DNA of 64,000 nt from Thioclava sp. ES.031 (lineage in GTDB: Bacteria > Pseudomonadota > Alphaproteobacteria > Rhodobacterales > Rhodobacteraceae), in NCBI RefSeq assembly GCF_002563775.1, contig NZ_PDJO01000001.1, positions 2,118,001 through 2,182,000 of the forward strand. The letters are read 5' to 3'. Numbering within the stretch: the first letter of the stretch is position 1; each line of letters opens with the position of its first letter. Positions 36,229 through 44,057 of this stretch are shown here, one piece after another. The position numbers were made by a program, and so were the translations under genes. The notes beneath the pieces are model-generated. The model was not told the DNA's origin. It did not search any database and worked only from the letters and a program-made list of their open reading frames with translations.

Positions 36229-37134
36229 TCACCCTTGACGTCCGAAGAGGCCCGACGGGCGCACCAGAAGCACGATCACCATCAGCAGGAAGATCACCGT
36301 ATTCGCGGCGGGCGCGTAGAAGACCTTGGTCACGCCCTCGATCAGCCCCAGAGAGAAGCCGGTAATCACCGCCCCCGCAATCGAGCCCATGCCGCCGATC
36401 ACGACGACCGCGAAGATCACGATGATCAGGTTCGCGCCCATCAGCGGGCTGACCGAGTAGATCGGCGCCGCCAGCACGCCTGCGAGACCCGCAAGGCCGG
36501 TGCCGAAGCCGAAGGTCAGCATCACCATCAGCGGCACGTTGATCCCGAAGGCTTTCACCAGCTCGGGGTTCTCGGTGCCCGCGCGCAGCCGCGCGCCGAT
36601 CCGGGTCCGCTCGATCACGAACCAGGTCACGAAACAGACCACGATCGAGAAGACGATCACGAAGAGGCGGTATTTCGGGAACATCATGAAGCCGAGATTG
36701 GTCACGCCCTTCATGCTCTCGGGCATCCCCGGATAGGGCGTGCCCGACGCGTTGAAGAAGTTGATGAACAGGCCCTGCAGCACCAGCGTGATCCCGAAGG
36801 TCAGCAGCAGCGAATAGATCGGGTCGAGCTTGTAGAGCCTGCGCAGCAGGAAGCGCTCGATCAGCATCCCGAAACAGGCCACCAGGATCGGCGCGAGGAT
36901 CAGCGCCGGCCAGAAGCCGATATGCAGGTCCGCCATGCCGATCCACTGACCGACATAGGAATACAGGATCAGCGCGAGGAACGCGCCAAGCATATAGAGC
37001 GCGCCATGCGCGAAATTGACCACGTTCAAGAGGCCGAAGATAACCGCGAGCCCGAGGCTCAGCATCGCGTAGAACACGCCGTTGTTTAGGCCCAGCATCC
37101 CCTGGGCAAGAATAAGTCGGATCATCGGATCCAT
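36229..37134 (-). CDS. livH: Branched-chain amino acid-type ABC transporter permease, LivH-like (second operon)
   Basis: A 301-residue permease with about eight spans and LivH motifs: SLGLAVIFGLLNVVNFAHGALYMLG and IGGMGSIAGAVITGFSLGLIEG. GGAGG lies 9 bases before ATG 37134, which supports that start over one three codons later. It is co-directional with the ATPase genes upstream, with a 54-base gap. Confidence 0.9.
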   Translation of the reverse strand: MDPMIRLILAQGMLGLNNGVFYAMLSLGLAVIFGLLNVVNFAHGALYMLGAFLALILYSYVGQWIGMADLHIGFWPALILAPILVACFGMLIERFLLRRLYKLDPIYSLLLTFGITLVLQGLFINFFNASGTPYPGMPESMKGVTNLGFMMFPKYRLFVIVFSIVVCFVTWFVIERTRIGARLRAGTENPELVKAFGINVPLMVMLTFGFGTGLAGLAGVLAAPIYSVSPLMGANLIIVIFAVVVIGGMGSIAGAVITGFSLGLIEGVTKVFYAPAANTVIFLLMVIVLLVRPSGLFGRQG

Positions 37135-37188
37135 CGGGGTTGTCCTCCCTGTCGGGTCTCGGGCGCCTGAGCCCGGCCCGGTTTCTCG

Positions 37189-37911
37189 TTACACGCTCAG
37201 GTAATGGTTCAGCCGGTCCATCGAGGCTTCGACCTGATCGGCTTCGATCACGTCGATCACCTCGCCATGTTCGATGACGTAATGGCGGTCGGCGAGCGGG
37301 GCGGCGAAGCGGAAGTTCTGCTCCACCAGAACGATCGTATAGCCGCGCGATTTCAGGTCGCGGATCACGCGGCCCAGCGTTTTCACGATCACGGGCGCAA
37401 GACCCTCGGTGATCTCGTCGAGCAGCAGCAGCCGCGAGCCGGTGCGCAGGATGCGCGCGATGGCCAGCATCTGCTGTTCGCCGCCCGAAAGCCGCGTGCC
37501 CATCCGCTTGCGGACATTGGCGAGGTTCGGGAACATCTCGAAGAGTTCCTCCACCGACATGCCGCCCTCGCCCACATTCGGCGGAAGCATCAGGTTTTCC
37601 TCGACATTGAGCGAGGCGAAGATGCCACGCTCCTCGGGGCAATAGCCGATCCGCGCATCGGGCGAGATCTTGTGCGTGGGCTTGTTGAGATATTCCTCGC
37701 CATTGATCTTGATCGAGCCTTCGCGGCGATCGACCATGCCCATGATCGAGCGCAGCGTGGTCGACCGGCCCGCGCCGTTGCGGCCCAGAAGGGTGATCAG
37801 CTGCCCCTCGCCCAATTCGAGATTGATCCCGTGCAGCACGTGGCTTTCGCCATACCATGCATGCAGGTTCTCGATCTTGAGCATCGGTTTGGTCATCGTT
37901 TCGGTGCTCAT
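37189..37911 (-). CDS. livF: Branched-chain amino acid-type ABC transporter ATPase, LivF-like (second operon)
   Basis: A 240-residue ATPase. Walker A reads GRNGAGRSTT (about residues 40-49): the catalytic lysine of GxxGxGKST is replaced by arginine, which is unusual for a working ATPase. The signature RLSGGEQQMLAIAR and Walker B LLLLDEITEGLAP are otherwise intact, with DEITEG in place of DEPTEG. It overlaps the LivG-like gene by 4 bases. Either the partner ATPase carries the activity or the Arg is tolerated. Confidence 0.88.
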   Translation of the reverse strand: MSTETMTKPMLKIENLHAWYGESHVLHGINLELGEGQLITLLGRNGAGRSTTLRSIMGMVDRREGSIKINGEEYLNKPTHKISPDARIGYCPEERGIFASLNVEENLMLPPNVGEGGMSVEELFEMFPNLANVRKRMGTRLSGGEQQMLAIARILRTGSRLLLLDEITEGLAPVIVKTLGRVIRDLKSRGYTIVLVEQNFRFAAPLADRHYVIEHGEVIDVIEADQVEASMDRLNHYLSV

Positions 37912-38681
37912 GCGACCTCCTCCTGCTCGTCGGCGGAGACGCCCATATAGGCCTCCATGACAGCCGGGTTCTTCGACACTTCGGAATAGGGCCCTTCGGC
38001 CAGCACTTCGCCGCGCGCCAGCACGGTGATCGTGTCGGCCAGTTCGGCCACGACGCCGAGGTTATGCTCCACCATGACGATGGTGCGCCCCTCGCGGACA
38101 CGGCCGATCAGCTCGGTCACGGCGCCCACGTCCTCGGTGCCCATGCCTTGGGTCGGCTCGTCGAGCAGCATGAGTTCCGGCTCCAGCCCCAGCGTCGTCG
38201 CGATCTCCAGCGCGCGTTTGCGCCCGTAGGGCAGTTCCACCGCCTTGAGATGGGCGAACTCCTTCAGCCCCACCTGATCGAGCGCCGCGATGGCTTTCGC
38301 GTCGAGATCGTGCAGCACCGATTTGGAGCGCCAGAACTGGTAGCTCACGCCCAGCGAGCGCTGCAGCGCGAGGCGCACGTTCTCCAGCGCCGTCAGGTGC
38401 GGGAACACGGCGGAAATCTGGAACGACCGCACGATGCCCATATTGGCGATCTCTGCGGGTTTGCGATTGGTGATATCGCGGTCGTTGAAGAGGATCTTGC
38501 CCGATGTGGGCGTGATGAATTTCGTCAGCAGGTTGAACATCGTCGTCTTACCCGCGCCGTTCGGGCCGATGATCGCGTGGATCGCGCCGCGCTTGATGCG
38601 CAGGTTCACGTCATTGACGGCCACGAAGCCGCCGAAACTCTTGGTCAGGTTCTTGGCCTCGAGAATGATATCGTCGCTCAT
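37908..38681 (-). CDS. livG: Branched-chain amino acid-type ABC transporter ATPase, LivG-like (second operon)
   Basis: A 257-residue ATPase with canonical Walker A GPNGAGKTT (about residues 38-46) and Walker B LMLLDEPTQGMGTED, then the switch VEHNLGVVAEL. The position of the signature motif reads VELPYGRKRALEIATTL, where LSGGQ is replaced by LPYGR, a pattern common in LivG proteins of this subfamily. It lies 72 bases after the binding-protein gene. Confidence 0.9.
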   Translation of the reverse strand: MSDDIILEAKNLTKSFGGFVAVNDVNLRIKRGAIHAIIGPNGAGKTTMFNLLTKFITPTSGKILFNDRDITNRKPAEIANMGIVRSFQISAVFPHLTALENVRLALQRSLGVSYQFWRSKSVLHDLDAKAIAALDQVGLKEFAHLKAVELPYGRKRALEIATTLGLEPELMLLDEPTQGMGTEDVGAVTELIGRVREGRTIVMVEHNLGVVAELADTITVLARGEVLAEGPYSEVSKNPAVMEAYMGVSADEQEEVA

Positions 38682-38753
38682 GGTCTCGCTTTCGGACTGA
38701 TACGCAGGCGCAGGGCGGTCGCAATGCCGCCCTGCGCCAAGGGTTTGTTCAGA

Positions 38754-39971
38754 TCACTTGTTGACCAGCTTGCAGCCGCCCGCTTCGAGCGAGGCATAGG
38801 CCTCTTTGCCCGGAATGGTGCGCGCAACATCGGCCACGTCCCACGGATCTTCGCCGCCGTCCTTCACCTTGAGCAGATACATGTCATGCTCGAGCAGGCC
38901 GTCGGGACGGATCGTGCCGCCCTTGGCGAAGAAGTCGTCGATCTTCATCTTGCCAAGCTGCTCACGCACCTTGTCGGCGTCGTCGGTGCCAGCCGCCTTG
39001 ATCGCCTCGAGATAGGCCATGGTCAGCGAGTAGTCGGCCGCGTGCACGAAGGTCGGCGCTTCGCCGCCCGAGAACTTCTCGTACTCCGCTTTCCACTTCC
39101 GGCTCTCGTCATCCATGTTCCAGTACCAACCGCTCGTGAACTGGAGGCCCTTGGCGACGTCGGTGCCGAGCGACTTCACGTCCGAGATCAGCACGAGCAT
39201 ACCAGCGAGCTGCTGGCCGCCTGCGACGATGCCGAATTCATGCGCCTGCTTGATGGCGTTGACGGTGTCCTGACCCGCATTCGCGAGACCGATCACCTTC
39301 GCGCCCGAGCTTTGCGCCTGCAGCAGGTAGGAGGAGAAGTCGGTGGTTGCCAGCGGCACGTCCGAGCTGCCCACGACCGAGCCGCCCAGATCTTCCACGA
39401 CCGAGGACGTGTTGTCCTGCAGCGCGTGACCGAAGGCGTAGTCGGCGGTGATGAAGTACCAGCTGTCGCCGCCATTCTTCACGACGGCCGTTGCGGTGCC
39501 GACCGGCAGCGCGTGGGTGTCGTAGCCGTAGTGGATACCGTATTTCGAGCAGTTCTCGCCGGTCAGGGCCGCGGTGGCAGCGCCGGTGGCGAAGGTGATG
39601 GTCTTCTTCTCGGAGGCGAGCTGCTGCACGGCAAGCGCCACGGCCGAGTTGGTCAGGTCGGCGATCATGTCGACATGTTCCTGGTCGATCCACTCGCGAG
39701 CGGTGGCCGAACCGACATCCGCCTTGTTCTGGTGGTCAGCCGAGATCACTTCGATCGGCTTGCCGAGAACTTCGCCGCCGAAGTCGCGCACGGCCATCTT
39801 GACCGCGTCGACAGCGCCCTTGCCCGAGAAACCGGTCGAATAGACGCCGGACATATCGCCCAGCACACCGATTTTCACGGAGCCGTTCGAGATCGCGTCC
39901 TGCGCCATCGCGCCGCCTGCGGCCAAGCTCAGCGCTGCGGCGCTCACACCTGCGTAAATAGCTGATTTCAT
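38754..39971 (-). CDS. livJ: ABC transporter substrate-binding protein, LivJ-like (second operon)
   Basis: A 405-residue periplasmic binding protein. ATG 39971 is preferred because GGAGGA lies 6 bases upstream and it starts a standard signal peptide (MKSAIYAGVSAAALSLAAGG, cleavage after AMA at about residue 23). The mature part opens with VKIGVLGDMSGVYS and contains HQNKADVGSATAREWID. It differs strongly from the binding protein at 17577 (its region around residues 100-150 has TNSAVALAVQQLASEKK), so the two operons probably import different solutes. This branch of the family often binds aromatic or carboxylic compounds, so a branched-chain amino acid should not be assumed. Confidence 0.88.
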   Translation of the reverse strand: MKSAIYAGVSAAALSLAAGGAMAQDAISNGSVKIGVLGDMSGVYSTGFSGKGAVDAVKMAVRDFGGEVLGKPIEVISADHQNKADVGSATAREWIDQEHVDMIADLTNSAVALAVQQLASEKKTITFATGAATAALTGENCSKYGIHYGYDTHALPVGTATAVVKNGGDSWYFITADYAFGHALQDNTSSVVEDLGGSVVGSSDVPLATTDFSSYLLQAQSSGAKVIGLANAGQDTVNAIKQAHEFGIVAGGQQLAGMLVLISDVKSLGTDVAKGLQFTSGWYWNMDDESRKWKAEYEKFSGGEAPTFVHAADYSLTMAYLEAIKAAGTDDADKVREQLGKMKIDDFFAKGGTIRPDGLLEHDMYLLKVKDGGEDPWDVADVARTIPGKEAYASLEAGGCKLVNK

Positions 39972-40344
39972 CAACATTCCTCCCATTGGTTGATAGATTT
40001 GGCTCCCCGGCGCGCGGCGCCATGAGAGCACACCGACGGGACGCCTGTTCGGTCCCTGCCGGAATAAGATCTTGTGTTTCTCCTCGTGCGGCCGTCCCTG
40101 CTCCTCAACGCGGCCGCCAGTGAATTCAGCGTGGAAACGGACGGACATTCAAGTGCTTGCGCCGCCGCGGTTCCCGTTGGCTGGATAAACTACCCGTCAG
40201 TGCACGCACCTTAGGCAGAAACCAGCCATGTGCAAAAGGCTAGGTGGGAAAATGCACGCGACCATGCCACGTATTGCCAAACGCATGTGCGAAAATGCCC
40301 ATATCTCCCGTTTTTCCGACGCGAGAGCGCAAAAAGGACCGTCA
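39972..40344. other. Divergent regulatory region between the second ABC operon and a LysR gene
   Basis: The 373 bases between divergent genes hold both promoters. A direct repeat CATGTGC(A/G)AAA occurs at 40227-40237 and 40284-40294. A GTGCA/TGCAC inverted pair lies around the first copy. These are candidate LysR-type binding sites. No gene is supported here. Confidence 0.5.
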
Positions 40345-41259
40345 ATGAGCTTCGATTGGGACGATCTTCGATTCTTTCTCTCGGTGGCCCGGGCCGGTCG
40401 CCTGACCGTCGCCGCCCGCGCGATGGGCACCGATCATGCCACGGTATCACGCCGGGTCAAATCTCTGGAGACCCAGCTTGGCGCGCAATTGTTCGAGCGC
40501 AGCCCGCGCGGCTATGCGCTCTCGGAACATGGCGAGCGGCTTCTGGCGAAGGCCGAGCAGATCGAGAATGTCGCAGCCCGCGTGCAGGACGAATTGTCGG
40601 GCACGCTCTATGCGCTGTCCGGCACGGTGCGGATCGGCGCGCCCGATGCGTTCGGGGCGTTCTTCCTCGCGCCGCGTCTGGCGGAATTCATCAAGGCCAA
40701 TCCCGAACTGGAGGCGCAGCTGGTCGCCACGCCGCGCCTCTTCTCGTTGTCCAAGCGCGAGGCCGATATCGCGATCACCCTGTCGCGGCCCGAAAAGGGG
40801 CGGCTCGTGTCACGCAAGCTGACCGAATACACGCTGCATTTCTACGCCTCCCCCGATTATCTCGCGCGCAATCCGGGGATCAGCCGCAAGGAGGATCTGC
40901 TGAAGCACCCGCTGGTCGGCTATATCCCCGAGCTGATCTACACGCCGGAACTCGACTACCTCTCGGTCACGCTGGGCGATCACACGCCGCGCCTGTCCTC
41001 GACCAACCTCTTCGCGCATAAGCATGTCGCCGAGGCCGGACGCGGGATCGCGGTGCTGCCCGATTTCCTCGCCCGCCATTCGACCAAGCTGGTCCCGATC
41101 CTGCCCGACGAGATCGAGATCCGCCGCACCTTCTGGCTGGTGACCCATGAAGACCTGCACGAGATCGCCCGCGTCCGTGCCGCAATGCGCTTCATCGCCG
41201 AGGAGGTCGCGAAGAACCGCGCAGAGTTCCTGCCACAGGTTACCGCACCCTCCGATTGA
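40345..41259 (+). CDS. LysR-family transcriptional regulator
   Basis: A 304-residue LysR-type regulator. The winged helix-turn-helix covers about residues 1-60 (DWDDLRFFLSVARAGRLTVAA, VSRRVKSLE), and the effector-binding domain covers about 90-300. ATG 40345 was chosen because AGGA lies 6 bases upstream and it starts at the DNA-binding fold. It is divergent from the second ABC operon and probably controls it in response to the transported solute or a derivative. Confidence 0.88.
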   Translation: MSFDWDDLRFFLSVARAGRLTVAARAMGTDHATVSRRVKSLETQLGAQLFERSPRGYALSEHGERLLAKAEQIENVAARVQDELSGTLYALSGTVRIGAPDAFGAFFLAPRLAEFIKANPELEAQLVATPRLFSLSKREADIAITLSRPEKGRLVSRKLTEYTLHFYASPDYLARNPGISRKEDLLKHPLVGYIPELIYTPELDYLSVTLGDHTPRLSSTNLFAHKHVAEAGRGIAVLPDFLARHSTKLVPILPDEIEIRRTFWLVTHEDLHEIARVRAAMRFIAEEVAKNRAEFLPQVTAPSD

Positions 41260-41480
41260 ACGGGGCCGATTGACGCCACTGATTGAGTCTGGCCGCTTGA
41301 GCGACGCTCATGATCTTGGCGCGGATTATTCCGATGCGCAGAGGTGGCCCAGCCCCCTGCCCGGCTGCTATCACCTGCCCCACAGTCACCGTCACGTCGC
41401 TCAGCCGCGACGGAATGTCGAAAATCCACCGCGCCCGGCGTCGCATTCGGGCAATTCTGTCACCACGAGGAGAGATTCGC

Positions 41481-41792
41481 ATGGCACAGATCACCTTGGT
41501 CTATTGGCGCGACATCCCGGCCCAGATCATTGCGGGCAAGGGACGGCGTGGCGTCAAGAAACCGCTGCCCGAACGGTTCGAGCAGGCGATCGACCGCGCG
41601 GCCATGAAGATCGGCGCCCGCGACAGCGACGCCTATCTGGCCGAGTGGCGCAAGGTGGCTTCGGGTGAAGAGCCCGGCGACGATGCCGAGGCGGCCGAGG
41701 CCGTGCTGGCGCGTATTCTCTCTGACTATGACGACGCGCGGTTGCGTGCGTTGATTGCCAATGACGGCTGGAACACCCAGCCCGACGCGTAA
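41481..41792 (+). CDS. Virulence-factor-domain small protein (PF13769-like)
   Basis: A 103-residue protein with GAGGAGAG 6 bases before the ATG. It opens ITLVYWRDIPAQIIAGKGRRGVKK, is basic at first, then acidic (EEPGDDAEAAEA), and ends with a short helix. I recognise it as the small domain family called virulence factor in databases, despite no known virulence role. It is 14 bases upstream of a MetF-like gene, in a conserved three-gene arrangement with a corrinoid methyltransferase. A link to folate/cobalamin methyl transfer is inferred from context. Confidence 0.7.
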   Translation: MAQITLVYWRDIPAQIIAGKGRRGVKKPLPERFEQAIDRAAMKIGARDSDAYLAEWRKVASGEEPGDDAEAAEAVLARILSDYDDARLRALIANDGWNTQPDA

Positions 41793-41806
41793 GGGAGAAT
41801 AGGCGC

Positions 41807-42700
41807 ATGGCTCTTGTGAATTTCCGCCGCGAGGCCAAGACCCCGGCCCGTCCGCCGGTCAACGGCAAGATGACGGCTCTGCTGGAGGGCGCCTCGGTCG
41901 AGGTGATGCCCCGCACCGCCGCCAAGGTGGAAAGCTTCGCGCCTTTGTTCGCGAAGGGCTCCCGCGTCTATATCGCCCATATCGACGGCACCCCGATCGA
42001 GGAGATGCTCGCCACCGCCAAGCGTCTGCGCGAAGAGGGTTTCGAGCCGATGCCGCACTTCCCCGCGCGCATCATCCGCGACGAGGCGCAGCTCAACGAC
42101 TGGGTCGCGCGCTACCGTGGCGAGGCAGGCGTCGAGCAGGCGCTGCTGCTGGGTGGCGGCGTGGCCGAGCCGAAAGGCGACTTCCACTGCGCGATGCAGA
42201 TGATCGAAACCGGCGCGTTCGACGGCTTCGCCCGTCTCCATGTCGCCGGCCACCCCGAGGGCAACCGCGACATCGACCCCAATGGCGGCGAGGCCGAGGT
42301 GATGGCGGCGCTGAAGCTGAAGCAGGATTTCGCGAACCGCACCGATGCGGATATGGCGATCGCCACGCAATTCGCCTTCGAGGCCGGTCCGATCCGCGAC
42401 TGGGCCGCGCGTCTGGAAGCCAACGGCATCGAAATGCCGGTCCATCTGGGCATCGCAGGCCCCGCGAAGCTGCAGACGCTCCTGAAATTCGCCATCGCCT
42501 GCGGCGTCGGCCCCTCGCTGAAAGTGCTGCAAAAGCGCGCCCGCGACGTGACCAAGCTGCTCATGCCCTTCGAGCCGACCGAATTGCTGGCCGATCTGGC
42601 TGCCGATTGCCCGTCGAATATCGAAGCCGTGCATTTCTTCCCGCTGGGCGGTATCACCGCCACAGCCAATTGGATCGCCGAACAGAGAGGCCATGAATGA
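41807..42700 (+). CDS. Methylenetetrahydrofolate reductase-like protein
   Basis: A 297-residue TIM-barrel protein of the MetF family, close to normal bacterial MetF length. SVEVMPRTAAKVESF near residues 30-44 corresponds to the FExxP-type start of the barrel, and AGHPEGN near 147-153 and FFPLGGITATANWI near the end match the folate-binding strands. MetF reduces 5,10-methylene-tetrahydrofolate to 5-methyl-tetrahydrofolate. It overlaps the next gene by 4 bases. The sequence is divergent from classical MetF, so it could be a specialised form serving the corrinoid enzyme encoded next. Confidence 0.8.
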   Translation: MALVNFRREAKTPARPPVNGKMTALLEGASVEVMPRTAAKVESFAPLFAKGSRVYIAHIDGTPIEEMLATAKRLREEGFEPMPHFPARIIRDEAQLNDWVARYRGEAGVEQALLLGGGVAEPKGDFHCAMQMIETGAFDGFARLHVAGHPEGNRDIDPNGGEAEVMAALKLKQDFANRTDADMAIATQFAFEAGPIRDWAARLEANGIEMPVHLGIAGPAKLQTLLKFAIACGVGPSLKVLQKRARDVTKLLMPFEPTELLADLAADCPSNIEAVHFFPLGGITATANWIAEQRGHE

Positions 42701-43683
42701 CCCGCACCGTCCTTGAGTCCAAAACCAAAACCGTCGTGATCGGCTTTGACGAGCCCTTCTGCGTCATCGGTGAGCGGATCAATCCCACCGGCCGCAAGAA
42801 GCTGGCCGCCGAGCTGGAGCAAGGCGATTTCTCGACCGTCGAGAAAGACGCGCTCGAGCAGGTCGCCTGCGGCGCCACGGTTCTGGACATCAACTCGGGT
42901 GCGGTGTTCTCGAACAAGATGGCCGAAGACCCGCGCTATGCGGATAACAACTTCGTCGAACCCTCGCTGATGCGCGACCTGATCAACTGCGTGCAGGGCG
43001 TGATCGACGTGCCGCTGTGCATCGACAGCTCGGTTCCGGCGGCTCTCGAGGCGGGTCTCGAAGCTGCCGAAGGCCGCCCGCTTCTGAACTCCGTCACCGG
43101 CGAGGAAGAGCGTCTGGAACTGGTTCTGCCGCTGGTGAAGAAATACAACGTGCCGGTCGTCGCGATCTCGAACGACGACACCGGGATTTCCGAAGACCCG
43201 GACGTGCGTTTCGCCGTGGCCAAGAAGATCGTCGAGCGCGCCGCCGATTTCGGCATCCCCGCGCATGACATCGTCGTCGATCCGCTGGTGATGCCGGTGG
43301 GCGCGATGGCCTCCGCGGGCCGTCAGGTCTTCACGCTGGTCAACCGCCTGCGCGACGAGCTGGGCGTGAACACCACCTGCGGCGCGTCGAACATCTCCTT
43401 CGGCCTGCCGAACCGCCACGGGATCAACGGGGCCTACCTGCCGATGGCGATCGGCGCGGGCATGACCTCGGCGATCATGAACCCCGTGCGCAATCAGGAG
43501 ATGGAGGCGATCCGCGCCGCCAACCTGCTGATGAACCACGACCCGAACGGGATGGAGTGGATCCGCCTGTCGAAGACGCTCGACGCGATGAAAGAATCCG
43601 GCATCAGCTTCGCCGAAGCCTCTGCCGCAGCGGCCACCTCGTCGGCCGGTGGGCGTCGTGGCGGGCGCCGTCGCCGCGCCTGA
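42697..43683 (+). CDS. Methyltetrahydrofolate:corrinoid methyltransferase-like protein
   Basis: A 328-residue pterin-binding (dihydropteroate-synthase-like) barrel protein. ERINPTGRKKLAAEL is near residues 27-41, VLDINSGA near 63-70, IDSSVPAALEAGL, NSVTGEEERLEL and GASNISFGLPNR follow. This set matches AcsE/MtvA/MetH pterin-domain methyltransferases, which move the methyl group of methyl-tetrahydrofolate to a corrinoid protein. The last 20 residues are Ser/Gly/Arg-rich and ought to be flexible. No corrinoid-binding or homocysteine-binding domain is encoded in the window, so its partner is elsewhere. Confidence 0.85.
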   Translation: MTRTVLESKTKTVVIGFDEPFCVIGERINPTGRKKLAAELEQGDFSTVEKDALEQVACGATVLDINSGAVFSNKMAEDPRYADNNFVEPSLMRDLINCVQGVIDVPLCIDSSVPAALEAGLEAAEGRPLLNSVTGEEERLELVLPLVKKYNVPVVAISNDDTGISEDPDVRFAVAKKIVERAADFGIPAHDIVVDPLVMPVGAMASAGRQVFTLVNRLRDELGVNTTCGASNISFGLPNRHGINGAYLPMAIGAGMTSAIMNPVRNQEMEAIRAANLLMNHDPNGMEWIRLSKTLDAMKESGISFAEASAAAATSSAGGRRGGRRRRA

Positions 43684-43704
43684 TCCGACCCACGAAGACA
43701 GTCG

Positions 43705-43735
43705 AACGCCCGGGGCTTGCTCCGGGCGTTTCGCA
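43705..43735 (+). terminator. Terminator of the folate/corrinoid operon
   Basis: AACGCCCGG (43705-43713) pairs perfectly with CCGGGCGTT (43722-43730), followed by TTCGC and a weak T-run (43737-43739). Confidence 0.75.
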
Positions 43736-43818
43736 TTTTGCGCATCGCGTTTCTTCCAGCCCGGAGTCGCGGCCCTTTCAGCGGAGATTGTTGCGCAAAC
43801 AGCCACAAAACGTCCGTA

Positions 43819-43868
43819 GATCCGCGACAATGGCGATGATCACGGCGCGATTCGCGGATCCGTGATCA
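43819..43868 (+). promoter_or_regulatory. Interleaved inverted repeats (pseudoknot-like)
   Basis: GATCCGCGA (43819-43827) is complementary to TCGCGGATC (43852-43860). TGATCACGG (43837-43845) is complementary to CCGTGATCA (43860-43868). The arms alternate, which is the order needed for an H-type pseudoknot in RNA, with base 43860 shared. They may instead be DNA sites for a regulator. Confidence 0.4.
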
Positions 43869-43916
43869 ATCCGAGCCCCTGCGCAAAGAAACCCTCTCGT
43901 TCAGCGATTTGCGGCC

Positions 43917-43932
43917 TCAGCTGCGCAGCTGA
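43917..43932. promoter_or_regulatory. 16-bp perfect palindrome
   Basis: TCAGCTGCGCAGCTGA is its own reverse complement. It lies 126 bases before the DUF2927 start and could be an operator. Confidence 0.35.
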
Positions 43933-44057
43933 CCGGCGGGATGTCGCCGCTTCAGGGCGCGCAGGCTCAAAATTCCAATTATAAGGCAAAGATTTACTGG
44001 TCGGACTTAAACCCGTATGTGTACCTTTGCGGCAACGAACAGGGATCACACGCTGCC

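Larger units (their letters stand above)
43731..44057. other. Structured intergenic leader upstream of the DUF2927 gene
   Basis: About 330 bases with no gene. It holds two interleaved 9-bp inverted repeats at 43819-43868 and a 16-bp palindrome at 43917-43932. It must contain the promoter of the downstream gene. Confidence 0.5.

Noticed and set aside
41260..41480. Possible SAM or cobalamin riboswitch before the folate/corrinoid operon
   Set aside because: I looked for the conserved cores and see neither a B12-box-like sequence nor a SAM-type fold; only a short 5-bp hairpin.
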